From: Chara braunii
Lineage: Eukaryota; Streptophyta; Charophyceae; Charales; Characeae
Direction of reading: 5' to 3'
Length of the DNA: 34,586 nt
Assembly: GCA_003427395.1 (NCBI GenBank)
Contig: BFEA01000013.1
Location: 819,100 to 853,685, forward strand
Part shown: piece after piece, positions 8,496 to 16,819 of the stretch
How positions within the stretch are numbered: the first letter of the stretch is position 1
How the letters are laid out: each line of letters opens with the position of its first letter
Notes under the pieces: generated by a model
Databases searched by the model: none
Seen by the model: the letters and a program-made list of their open reading frames with translations, nothing else
Told to the model about the DNA's origin: nothing
Program-made: the position numbers and the translations under genes

Positions 8496-9140
8496 CGGAT
8501 TACATGGGATGGGGAATGCACTGCCGCCTTCCAAGCATTGAAGGAGGCTTTGGTAAGTCACCCTGTGCTTCGTATTGCTGATCCCAAACTTACATTTGTA
8601 GTAACTACGGATGCAAGCTTGTATGGGATCGGTGCAGTAGTGCAGCAAGATGATGGTGATGGCTTACGTCCGCGTGAATATTACAGCAAACGGATGTCAG
8701 TCACAAGGTAACTGCCTCCACTTACATGCGAGAACTCTATGCCTTGAGAGAGGCACTAGATCATTGGAAACACTACCTCTTGGGTCGCTATTTTAAAGTG
8801 TTCTCAGACCACGAGACTTCGAAATGGATCCAAACACAAATGAATCCATCGACTACATTGACCTGCTGGCTGCATGAGATTGATGTGTATGATTTTGAAT
8901 TTAAGCACAAGAAAGGCTGTTACAATCGCGTTGCGAATGCTTTGTCTCGCTACCCTGAGTACATGACTTGCCTTGTGGCCTCCTACTATCTCCGTAAGAA
9001 TTTGAAGGAGGAACTAGTTCAGCATACTGCCAAGGACCCGAAACTCAGTCCCATCCTTGAGCGGATCCAAACTGACCCTAGCAATCAGCCTGATTTCCAC
9101 GAGTGTAAAGGTTTGCTCTTCCGACGTTATGCAAGATCGA
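8496..9140 (+). pseudogene. Ty3/Gypsy RNase H domain, frame-broken
   Basis: RNase H removes the RNA template during reverse transcription. The sequence resumes with TWDGECTAAFQALKEALV, the conserved W-x4-C-x2-AF-x2-LK block that precedes the domain, then VVTTDASLYGIGAV (first Asp codon 8610-8612). A slip near 8705 changes frame; from 8726 it reads MRELYALREALDHWKHYL (catalytic Glu at 8732) and VFSDHETSKW (second Asp at 8807). The acidic triad is intact. The end motif VADALSR reads VANALSR (D to N). A linker follows to a frame slip near 9140. Confidence 0.88.
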
Positions 9141-9821
9141 CTGTGTACCCAACCATGAGCCTATCCGTACTCACTTCTTGGACTTGGCTGCAGTGGACAC
9201 TTCGGTTTTGAGAAGACATACGGAAGGCTATTGCAAAAGTTTGTATAACCTGGGATGAAAGGAATGGCACAAAAGTTTGTGGTTGAGTGTGAAGTTTGTC
9301 AACGCATCAAACCGTCTTGGCAAAAGCCCTATGGGCTGCTGCATCCTCTTCCTGTCCTTGATGGTCCGGGTGAGTATTTTTCCACTGACTTCACGGACAT
9401 GGGAAAGAAGAGCAGAAACGGATATTCGCAAGTAATGGTGATCGTTGACCGCTTTTCAAAATTTTTGAATTTGATTCCATTACCACCTCATGCCCCAACT
9501 AGCCTTGTGATCGAGGAGTTCAACAAGAGGTACATTCTGCAGTGTGGGCCCCCGAAGACTCTCGTGACTGCCCAGGGCACTAGGTTCGTAAGTGCAGATT
9601 GGGAAGATTTCTCCTCCCACATCTATGACATCAAGCTCAAGAAGATGTTTGGTCGACATCCCAAAGCCAATGGATTGATCGAGGAAATCAACCAGACTGT
9701 GATCCAGCTTCTTCTCCGAGCTCTAATTGTGCCTGATCAAGACTCTTGGGATAAGGAATTTGCTGATTGTGCAGGGATTGTACAACAACTTAATACACTC
9801 CTCCACCGGGATGACACCTAA
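9141..9821 (+). pseudogene. Ty3/Gypsy integrase: zinc finger and catalytic core, inactive
   Basis: Integrase would insert the DNA copy. The HHCC finger remnant reads GHFGFEKTYGRLLQKFV(stop)PGM, then CEVCQRIKP; the TAA at 9246 sits where the family has W. The core follows in one frame from 9255: STDFTDM (first Asp, codon 9387), VMVIVDRFSKF, then VTAQGTRF where the family has SDRGTRF (second catalytic Asp is Ala, codon 9570), and ANGLIEEINQTV with the Glu retained. The spacing from the lost Asp to the Glu fits DDE integrases. The loss of the second Asp means no activity even if stops were absent. Confidence 0.88.
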
Positions 9822-10190
9822 TCGGCTGCACCTCGGTTGGAAAATTCGCAATCCCTAATCCTATCTGTTTCCTGACCCGCCACCTGGCCTAGCACCTGGC
9901 CAGCCTGGCTACAGCGCTAAGTTTGATCGCTTGCTCAAAGTTGTTGTTACAGCTGTGGAAAGGCAATGCAGTGCCATGATTAAGCATGCCAACAAGAAAC
10001 ACCAACCTGTACCTTTCACTGTGGGAAGTTACATTTGGGTTAAGATGTTTGAGTTTTCTGAGGACGAGGGTGTATCACGAAAGCTTTTGTGTATCACGAA
10101 AACTTTTTCCTAAGTATTACGTTCCTAAGTACTGAACCAGGTAGGGGAGGATTCATTCGGTCCTTACACGATTGATGTGCCTACTCATCT
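9822..10190 (+). pseudogene. Integrase C-terminal region (GPY-type), broken
   Basis: Past the core, MTPNRLHLGWKIRN corresponds to the family's SP-x-x-L-xYG-x-P step. AKFDRLLKVVVTAVERQ and QPVPFTVGSYIWVK give the helix and the F-x-V-G-D-x-V-W strand of the C-terminal domain. The next step, RKL, is followed by a 19-bp duplication (10071-10108) and a 10-base direct repeat (TTCCTAAGTA at 10107 and 10122) that destroy the frame; FGPYTIDVP, the GPY motif, reappears at about 10160-10185. Confidence 0.75.
10071..10108 (+). repeat. 19-bp tandem duplication in the integrase C-terminus
   Basis: TGTATCACGAAAGCTTTTG (10071-10089) is followed at once by TGTATCACGAAAACTTTTT (10090-10108), with two differences. 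The period shifts the frame. A second, weaker repeat, TTCCTAAGTA at 10107 and 10122, overlaps its end. Confidence 0.85.
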
Positions 10191-10191
10191 G

Positions 10192-10452
10192 TGAACGTAC
10201 CTAGTCTTTCACACGTCGAAGTGGTTTCCGTATGTACCACCTGAAACTTTTCCGTATCGAGAATCGATGATTCCTCGGGAAATCAATGGCGGTCACGAGA
10301 TTGATAGAGTTGTCGACCACAGTGGAAAAGGGAAAAGCAGACAATACAAAGTCCATTCTCTATATCACCCATTAAATGATTTTTACTGGATTGCTAAGAA
10401 AGACTTGCTGCAGAGTGCCCCGTGAGATGTCAATGCATATGAACGACTGATT
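10192..10452 (+). pseudogene. Chromodomain at the pol C-terminus
   Basis: Chromodomains of chromoviruses steer integration to marked chromatin. After a TGA (10192), VFHTSKWFPY is the pre-chromodomain segment. From 10294 the frame reads HEIDRVVDHSGKGK, RQYKVHSLYHPLNDFYW and KKDLLQSAP(stop)DVNAYERL, matching the family layout: E-x-I/V-E-K-I-L-x-H-R, R-Q-Y-L-V-K-W, then a W...DL...N-A-x-E-x-L end. The first conserved Trp of V-K-W-x-G-Y is lost. The stop at 10423 falls just before the last helix. This places the element among chromoviruses. Confidence 0.8.
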
Positions 10453-10587
10453 ATCTCCGAACAGCAACCTAAATTCATCGCAACCCTCACTCCTTCAGAA
10501 CATACCCGATCTCTCTTTGCCATTTACGCTTATGATGCGCTATCCAGGGACTCTGATGAGTTACTCCCTCGAAGGGACCTTGCTCTT

Positions 10588-10597
10588 GAGGGGGGGG
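10588..10597 (+). other. Polypurine tract before the 3' LTR
   Basis: GAGGGGGGGG lies five bases before TGTAATGCCACG. Such a purine run primes plus-strand synthesis immediately upstream of the 3' LTR in Ty3/Gypsy elements, and its place about 135 bases after the chromodomain fits. Confidence 0.75.
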
Positions 10598-10602
10598 CGT
10601 AG

Positions 10603-11540
10603 TGTAATGCCACGCCATAACACAGATTGAGAACACTGCTGATTTCTGAGTTCTGCCAATGGAATGGATGCCATTTTGAGATTCCCACATTCTGCTGAGT
10701 TTTCTAAGTCTGTGTGTGTGCGTGCTTGGTGACCTGTGTGCGTGTCTGAGTGCTTGTCGCCATGAGTGTGTGTGTTACCTGCAAGGGTACTTGCTTGTTT
10801 GAGAGGCCTGTACTTACCTGTGGCCGTGATATTAAAAGGGCCTTTACCCGATTCAGCCCCTGTTTGGCAAAAGCAACATATTGGGGTTCCTCGCCCAAAG
10901 CCCAATTCGCGAAAGCAAATCAAAAGACATGTTCTCTGGGTCAAAGGTCACATCCTGGCTAAAGTAAAGACAATGTCAAAGGTCATGGTTGGGCCCTGGA
11001 CGAACAGTCACCATGTTTAGATTTTGAGGTCACATCTGTTCGTCAAGGGCAATGCAAGTCATGTCTATTCAAACAAGAGATGTGTCTGTACGTGCAGTCA
11101 ATGTGTCTGTTCGTGCAGAAGGGTGTCTGTTCGTGCAATGGGTGTGTCTGTCCAGCAGAAGTCAAAGAGTTAAGTTCCAGTCCGGATTCAAGTCAGAAAG
11201 GAAGTCTAGATTCAGATTGGGAGTCCGAAATCAAGGCCTGAAGGCCGCAGCAGCAGCAACCCCTGAANGAAAGGGATCTGGGACACATACACAGGGGCTG
11301 GGACTGGGAAAGGACCAGGACAGGCAGAATTCAGACCTCGCCAGGGGAGGCCAGCACTAAAAGAAACGAGGAAGCCTCCCCCACAGGCAGATTCCCATAG
11401 GCATTGATGCGTGAAAGTGTTGAGGCACTTGTGCGCTATAGTGCTGGGAGAGGCGCTGGCTGAAGAGGAGCTGCGCCAGTTAGAAGGGAGGCTGGGCTCT
11501 GGCTGCAGGGAGGCCATAGCTGCGCTAGCCTATGTTAGTA
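10603..11540 (+). mobile_element. 3' LTR of the chromovirus (left edge at 10603, right edge not found)
   Basis: It starts with TGTAATGCCACG after the polypurine tract. Inside are TG-rich stretches and a run of loose repeats of TGTGTCTGTTCGTGCA around 11080-11150. A TATTAAAAGG at 10829 could be a promoter element. No second copy of this LTR lies in the window, so the right end cannot be set; 11540 is a guess where sequence character changes. One unresolved base (n) is at 11267. Confidence 0.5.
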
Positions 11541-12184
11541 GTAGAAGGGTTAGTAGGTAGGCATCAGTGAGTGACATTCAAAGTAGATCTTCGTAGGTGA
11601 GAGTGTGCATGCATAGTGAGGTAAGAGAACCAAGGCAGAGTTCTGGAGAGAGAGAGAAGAGATCAAGAGAGAGAAGACAGGGGGTGAGCTTGGATATGGT
11701 GGACACTTACCTGTCGGCGCCACACTTGTGATCTGAAGGAGGACGCTGGCTGAGCCAGGTCCCACGCAGTTGTATGACGAGGGAGACTTACCTCTTGTTG
11801 GTGCTGAACTCTGGAACTCATGATACTCTTTGTATTAAGTGACATTGATAATATAAGCTGCGCTACTTGGTTCCTATCTAATCTCAATCTGGTTTTGGTG
11901 TGAGACCACTTTGTACGTGTGATGACATGTATGCATGCGCTTTGATGCACTCGAGCAAGCTGTGAACAGTCAGGTTCCTTGCAATATTGAGGGTTGCAGC
12001 AGGGAAAACACTCAAGTGGCAGAGCCAGAGGCCTGCGGCACTTGAGCAGCGGAAAAACACTCAAGTACCAGGTAGGCCGGTACCGCATCTAGTAGATGTG
12101 CCGGGTACTCGAGGCCGAGGAGAAGAAGACAAAGTTGTCATTTTTAGAGGCCCAGTAGCGGTAGGCTAGGCCTAGGCAGGTATT
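11541..12184. other. No gene seen
   Basis: There is a mixed stretch with a GAGA-rich part near 11645-11680. AAAACACTCAAGT occurs twice (12006 and 12055), suggesting another short duplication of about 49 bases. Frames are short. It may be the rest of the LTR or unrelated DNA. Confidence 0.35.
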
Positions 12185-12661
12185 AGTCCATCCAGTCTGA
12201 GTCTAGGGCCTGTACGAGCATTATCAGTCTGCAATGATGTTTGAGGTACCGGTTGCTTGGGAGGCCGAGCGGCCTGGAAGTCACCGCTCAGGAGGCAAGT
12301 AGGCCGCTATATCTTGAGGCTGAGCGAAGAGCCCAGTCTCATTCTTCAGTTGCAAGTTTGGCGACACACTGCTGGAGCGCTGGCTGGAGGAGCGCTGGCT
12401 ACTACAGCGCTGCTACCAGTCCATCCATTCTGAGTCTAGGTTCTGTACGAGCAATATCAGAGTCTGCAATGATGTTTCCCTCCGAAAGGGAGGTACCGGT
12501 TGCTTCGGAGGCCGAGCGGCCTGGAAGTCACCCCTCAGGAGGCAAGTAGGCCGCTATATCTTGAGGCTGAGCGAAGAGCCCAGTCTCATTCTTCAGTGTG
12601 CAAGTTTGGCGACACACTGCTGGAGCGCTGGCTGGAGGAGCGCTGGCTACTACAGCGCTGC
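12185..12661 (+). repeat. Tandem duplication of about 233 bp in the LTR
   Basis: AGTCCATCCA starts at 12185 and again at 12418. The copies agree closely through GGCCTGGAAGTCACC, GGCAAGTAGGCCGCTATATC and GGCGACACACTGCTGGAGCG, to CAGCGCTGCT at 12414 and 12661. Copy 2 carries a small extra segment (CCCTCCGAAAGGG) near 12478. GAGCGCTGGCT is itself repeated within each unit. Confidence 0.93.
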
Positions 12662-12881
12662 TGGAAGGAAGAGGCTCGGGAGCTTCCACCTTGGCTATGG
12701 TGAAGCTCTACCGGTAGGAGGAGGAGGGAGAAGAGGACGAAGGAGGAGAGTGGCGAGGTACCTACCTGGCTATGGTGGACACCATCTTCATCACCTTGTC
12801 GGCGCTGCATCTGGAAGGCCCCAGTCGGGGTAGTGCTGCATCAAGGAAGCTCGGGACAGAGTCAGGCATGGCAGCTGAATG

Positions 12882-12963
12882 GGCAGCGGCATAGCTGCCT
12901 TGTGTTGACCTTGGGACAGGAGGGCAGCGTCATAGCTGCTTTGGGTTGTCCTTTGGACAGGAG
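12882..12963 (+). repeat. 41-bp tandem duplication inside the LTR
   Basis: GGCAGCGGCATAGCTGCCTT (12882) and GGCAGCGTCATAGCTGCTTT (12923) begin two units that both run to GGACAGGAG. The copies differ at about eight positions. The LTR at 3.9 kb lacks both units, so this is specific to the second copy. Confidence 0.8.
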
Positions 12964-13345
12964 GGTAGAGCCCTCAGTACTCTGCCATAGCCTTGGCCTG
13001 TATGTAGAGGAAGAGGAAGGGTGGCCATGCCTATGGTGGACCTCATGTTGTGCCTGCATTAGAAGAGGGATTCAGACATTGATTCTGGTTCAGCCATTCA
13101 ACATTATTATTGTTATGTCTTGTTTGAATAAGAGGGGAGGAGATAAGGAGGAGGAGAGTGGTTGGCGAAGGAGAACAGAATTGTCGTTGGCCTATGCTGG
13201 AGTACATCATCTTCTTCTTCTTTCTTTCTTCTTATTCTTCTTCGTTCCCTCTCTCTCCTCTCAAGTTCATTCATTTCTTTTTGCAATTGGACGGCATTGT
13301 ACTTCCTGACGAATGTATACTTCCAAATTGGCCAGGATCGTAACA

Positions 13346-13814
13346 GAGGGGAAAAACAAAGGAGACAAAAGATAGACCTGCTTACGAGGACTGGGGAACG
13401 GGGAAACGTGGGCACTGGGGAACGGGCGAGGAGGCCTGCAACCATTCAAGAGTACTGTAACTTCTACTTAGGTTATTGCAAGAGCCGCAGTAGATGCTAA
13501 AGCATGGCGACGACGTTCGAAAAGCTCAAATGCATACCGGGAAAGAAAAGGTGAACATATAGGAAAGGGATATAGATTCGCATAGTGAGGATAGAATAGA
13601 TAGGATCACATTTCGTATGGATAGAGGTCCTGACCTGAGGATCGTATAAAGGGTCTCTCAAAGGGTGTGCGCTTGGTTCCTTATTGATCGTACTTCGGGG
13701 CCAACAGTCCCTATCTGGTCTTTGTGCATCTTTCTTTTTCAGCCTGTTTCTTGTGAAGTTTTTTTTTTTTTGTGTGTAATATTCAAACTTGTGAAGTGTG
13801 GGTGTGGCTGTGTA

Positions 13815-13817
<3 letters not shown>
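13346..13817. other. No gene seen
   Basis: GGGGAACGGG is repeated near 13395 and 13418. Nothing in either strand reads as a gene, and the stretch leads into the TG microsatellite. Confidence 0.4.
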
Positions 13818-13868
<51 letters not shown>

Positions 13869-13931
13869 NNNNNNNNNNNNNNNNNNNNNNNNNNNNNNNN
13901 NNNNNNNNNNNNNNNNNNNNNNNNNNNNNNN
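13818..13931. repeat. (GT)n microsatellite running into an assembly gap
   Basis: About 51 bases of pure GT end directly in 63 unknown bases (13869-13931). The gap almost certainly reflects failure to assemble the repeat, so its true length is unknown and sequence may be missing just before the kinesin fragment. Confidence 0.97.
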
Positions 13932-14070
13932 GTGCTACACAGTGCTAAAATAGCTCAGTGGTGTCCCAATGAAGTGGTTTTCATTGGAGGCTGTGTTCTC
14001 AGGGATGTCTCAGGCGGAGCCGGATTAGGTGGTAGGGCCCCCGGCTTGCTGGTCCTAGTTCTAGCATTGC

Positions 14071-14251
14071 AACCTCGGTCAAAGTTCCATGTGGCTGTTC
14101 GTGCAAGGAAAATGATTTCTGACATTTGGGGCGTTCTGCAGGTTGACCTAGCAGGTTCTGAGCGAGCGAAACGAACAGGAGCAGTGGGCTTGAGATTCAA
14201 AGAGTCTGTGACCATCAATTGTGGTTTGCTGGCTCTCGGGAACGTCATTAG
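14071..14251 (+). pseudogene. Kinesin motor-domain exon fragment (kinesin-4-like)
   Basis: The segment 14142-14251 reads [13 protein letters not shown], then [11 protein letters not shown], then GLLALGNVI: the switch II DLAGSE motif and the following helix of a kinesin motor, which hydrolyses ATP on microtubules. ERAKRTG...GLRFKE is closest to the kinesin-4 group as I remember it. The exon has an acceptor (TTCTGCAG) and donor (ATTAG/GTACCT) of normal form and is 110 bases with no stop. Just upstream, RSKFH (14076-14090), followed by GTGG, could be the preceding exon end across a 51-base intron. A Cys replaces the usual Arg/Lys after IN. No other motor exon is visible, so either this is one exon of a gene with huge introns, or a captured fragment. 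Confidence 0.75.
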
Positions 14252-14366
14252 GTACCTCCCAATCGAAGTGCAATGCATATGTATTCTGTTCCCCTCCCCT
14301 GCCTGCATATGCGAGTTCCGTCCCCTGTCTTTTCTCATTGTAAACTATGTGAGTAGAGGGCGATAT

Positions 14367-15004
14367 GCGTGCAAGGCCGGGACTAGAGCTCTTGACCTCG
14401 TCTCAAACAGGAATGACACGTTGGCCTCCAGTGCATGACAGCTCTAGCGTCCGTATGCCTTAAGAAGACTGCTCCCAGGCCTGTCATGTACTGGACATAT
14501 CCGACCAGGATTCCATCCAGAAAAAGCAGAAAGTTTCCTAAGCCCCTGCACTCACGAGGCCACTCAAAAAAATAAATAAAGAGCAGTGTATCTTCCCATG
14601 TTCAAACGGGAGATTCATTCTTATTTTGCACATTTGGTGGGAGTGATGGAGCCAAGGCAGTTACTACAAACAAGCGTCTGTGCCTGCGTGCAAGGCCGGG
14701 ACTAGAGCTCTGGACCTCGTCTCAAACAGGAATGACCACGTTGGCCTCCAGTGCATGACAGCCCTAGTGTCCGTATGCCTTAAGAAGAGTGCTCCCAGGC
14801 CTGTCATGTACTGGATATATCCGACCAGGATTCCATCCAGAAAAAGCAGAAAGTTTCCTAAGCCCCTGCACGCACGAGGCCACTCAGAAAAATAAATAAA
14901 GAGCAGTGTATCTTCCCATGTTCTAACTGGAGATTCATTCTTATTTTGCACATTTGGTGGGAGTGATGGAGCCAAGGCCCAACGAGGGCTACGGGAAAAA
15001 AAAA
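14367..15004. repeat. 319-bp tandem duplication
   Basis: Unit 1 starts GCGTGCAAGGCCGGGACTAG at 14367 and unit 2 at 14686, with about 95% agreement by eye. Differences include TTGACC/TGGACC, GACACG/GACCACG and GGACATATCC/GGATATATCC. Each unit ends with the 110-bp sub-repeat (GTGTATCTTCCCATG at 14586 and 14906). Frames inside are closed. Confidence 0.95.
14371..14465 (-). other. tRNA-like internal promoter (B box) inside the 319-bp unit
   Basis: On the minus strand the start of the unit reads GAGGTCAAGAGCTCTAGTCC then CGGCC, resembling the variable-loop and T-arm of a tRNA (GAGGTC...GTTCGAGTCCCGGC) with two or three differences in the B box. About 35 bases before it is GGCCAACGTGTCA, a poor A-box candidate. 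The same stands in unit 2 (14690-14785), where GGTCC and CGTGGTCA are slightly closer to tRNA. A tRNA-derived SINE head is possible, but the box is at the wrong end of the repeat for a normal SINE. Confidence 0.25.
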
Positions 15005-15460
15005 AACAAAAAACAGTGGTGTATCTTCCTGTGTTCTAAGGGGAGATTCGTAGTGCAGCATGCCCTAAGCCCCACACAGTGTGAGCATGCCCTAAGTCCT
15101 TGCACTCATGAGGCTACCCGAAAAAGAAAACAGCAGCGGTGTATCTTCCCAAGTTCTAACGGGAGATTCATTCTTATTTTGCACATCTGGTGAGTGCTGG
15201 AGCCAAGGCCCAACGCGGGCTCGTAAAAGGGGAAAAAAAACACCGGTGCATCTTCCCATGTTCTAGCAGCAGATTCGTTCTCTTTTTGCACATTAGGTGA
15301 GTGCTGGAGCCAAGGCCCTGCGGGATACACGTCGGGGTCCCCAAATGTGTGAAATGAGGATGAATCTTTCGCTAGGACATGGAAAGATACACCACCACAA
15401 TTTTTTTCTTTTTCTTTTTCTTTTTGTGCATTGGCCGAGTGGTGTACCAAGGTTCTGAGA
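15005..15460. repeat. Array of 110-bp sub-repeats with A-rich spacers, one inverted
   Basis: The sub-repeat GTGTATCTTCCCATGTTC...GCCAAGGCCCAACG recurs with starts at 14586, 14906, 15019, 15139 and 15246, each later copy separated by an A-rich run. At 15348-15398 the unit is present in reverse complement (ATGAATCTTTCGCTAGGACA then TGGAAAGATACACCACC). A partial direct copy (TGCATTGGCCGAGTGGTGTA) follows at 15427. The units are 107-120 bases apart. No protein is encoded. Confidence 0.85.
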
Positions 15461-16819
15461 CCTAAACGATACACTTCGAGAAAAAAAGGGCAAGAAGGTG
15501 ACAGCGAAGCAATCCGAGAAATCCGACACACTTGAACACGCTGCTATGTACTTGTATTCGGACATCAGCGCGGAGAGGCCTACACCAACGTCCGGGGCAG
15601 GAAAATTGAACATTTCTGCGACCTGTGCCCCGCATCGAACCTCTGCGACGAAAAAAGAAAGCAGTCACTGGCGTGGGAAAAAAAAAACAACCCACCGGAA
15701 CTTGTCCCAATGTACCACCCTCAAGCGGTTTCTCTTGAGCCCGGAGGGGGGGTTAGTTGGGGCCCGCTTCATCCTTTCAGAATTATAGGGATTATGGGTT
15801 AGATGGTGCAGTCTTGCCTACTGTGCGCCGAGCGCCCCTTTGCCTGGTTATGGGTTAGACGCATGGGACTGCGGTTGCTGTCAAAAAGGAAGAGGACTAG
15901 GAAGGGAAAGAGAGAAATAAAAAGAAGAAAAGGAAAATCCTGTGTTTGATCTGCACTCTGATCTGGACTTGTGCTTAGTCTGGGAAGATCTAGTGATTGC
16001 TTGGTGCGGAGGCGTCATGAATTCCCCTTTCTTTATAACTAATATTGTTATTATTAATTATGAAGTCTTTTCACAGGCCCTTTCGGCCTGTCACTACAAG
16101 GGGGAACTAACCGTTCAATTTTGAACCCTGAATGCTAGTGAGTGGCCTCGGCTAGTCGACCGTTCGTATTTTAATTTCCCCGCGCACTAGGCCCTGCTGG
16201 GTACTGCCATAAGCCTCAAAATGGGAGCACCCACGGCCGCATTGGTAGGAGGCTTATCACCCTCCCGTGGAGAGTCATAAACCCCCTCCTTGCCATCAGA
16301 CTCGGGTACCCAATGGGAGTAGACCGACTGCGTGTTTAAAAGGGAAAGGTCTGCATGTCGGTATCCCGTTATGGGACCACTATTTTCGGAGTGTGGCCGC
16401 ATCACGAGGATTAGCGAGTAGTGTAGTGAGTTCGGCACGTGCTTAGACCGTTGAGTTTCGGTCTCTCGTCTTCTTAAATCATTTAATTCTATTTTGTCCT
16501 ATTATTTTCAAAGCTCTAGAACTATTAATGTGAAGAATTTGAAAAATGTTAATTTGAACTCTTCATTCAGAACGCAGGGATCGTAGTGAGTGGCGATCCT
16601 ATAAAGAGAAAAAAGGGGGGGGATGAGCCATGGGCTATTGGTTTTTCGGCGAAGGGCCAAACGCACTCCCCACTTTTTGAGAGTCAAGACACTGCTCGCG
16701 GCTAAGCGGCTTGGTGGTATCCCGTTTGCTTGAGCTCGGGTGGAAAGTGGCACGTAGAGGGGTGCGTTATTCGAGGTTAGCGGCATGGTACCGTGCAATC
16801 TATCGAACGAAACTCGGCT
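15461..16819. other. No gene seen
   Basis: Frames are short on both strands. GTAGTGAGT/GAGTGGC words recur (16138, 16421, 16586), and TCCTATAAAGAG at 16596 resembles a TATA box. GGCCTTTTTGGCTATAGGCC at about 16839 is a short palindrome-like run. A decayed repeat or a leader of what follows are both possible. Confidence 0.35.

Larger units (their letters stand above)
321..10602 (+). mobile_element. Degenerate Ty3/Gypsy chromovirus, interrupted in pol
   Basis: Domains occur in the order expected for a Ty3/Gypsy element of the chromovirus branch: gag, CCHC knuckle, aspartic protease, RT, RNase H, integrase, chromodomain, polypurine tract, LTR. The order RT-RNase H-integrase excludes Ty1/Copia. 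RT breaks off near 3828 and pol resumes at about 8496 with RNase H; the roughly 75 residues normally between them are absent, so the 4.7 kb in between looks like an insertion with loss of target sequence, or a series of nested events. Stops and frameshifts in every domain make the copy non-functional. The alternative, two related elements joined by chance, cannot be excluded, but the halves complement each other without overlap. Confidence 0.8.
12185..13345 (+). mobile_element. Second LTR copy (related to 3829-4578), probably solo
   Basis: It shares with the LTR at 3.9-4.6 kb the CGGCCTGGAAGTCACC block, CATCTGGAAGGCCCC, GGTTCAGCCATTCAACATT, the (CTT)n tract and the last 150 bases to GCCAGGATCGTAACA. 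Here the sequence after CA is GAGGGGAAAA, not a primer site, and no polypurine tract or pol remains to its left, so a solo or truncated LTR is likely. It is longer than the other copy because of an internal tandem duplication at its left end. The left edge is inferred from the duplication start. Confidence 0.65.

Noticed and set aside
13949-13975. TAGCTCAGTGGT as the A box of a tRNA gene
   Set aside because: No B box at the right distance and no cloverleaf; probably chance or a very old tRNA-derived repeat.
13665-14438. 257-codon plus-strand frame across the GT repeat and the gap
   Set aside because: It exists only because unknown bases and a dinucleotide repeat contain no stops; only the kinesin part is protein-like, and splice sites cut the frame.
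15424-15452. TTGGCCGAGTGGTGTACCAAGG as a tRNA-Ser/Leu A box
   Set aside because: No acceptor stem, anticodon arm or B box follows; the segment is a partial copy of the neighbouring 110-bp sub-repeat.
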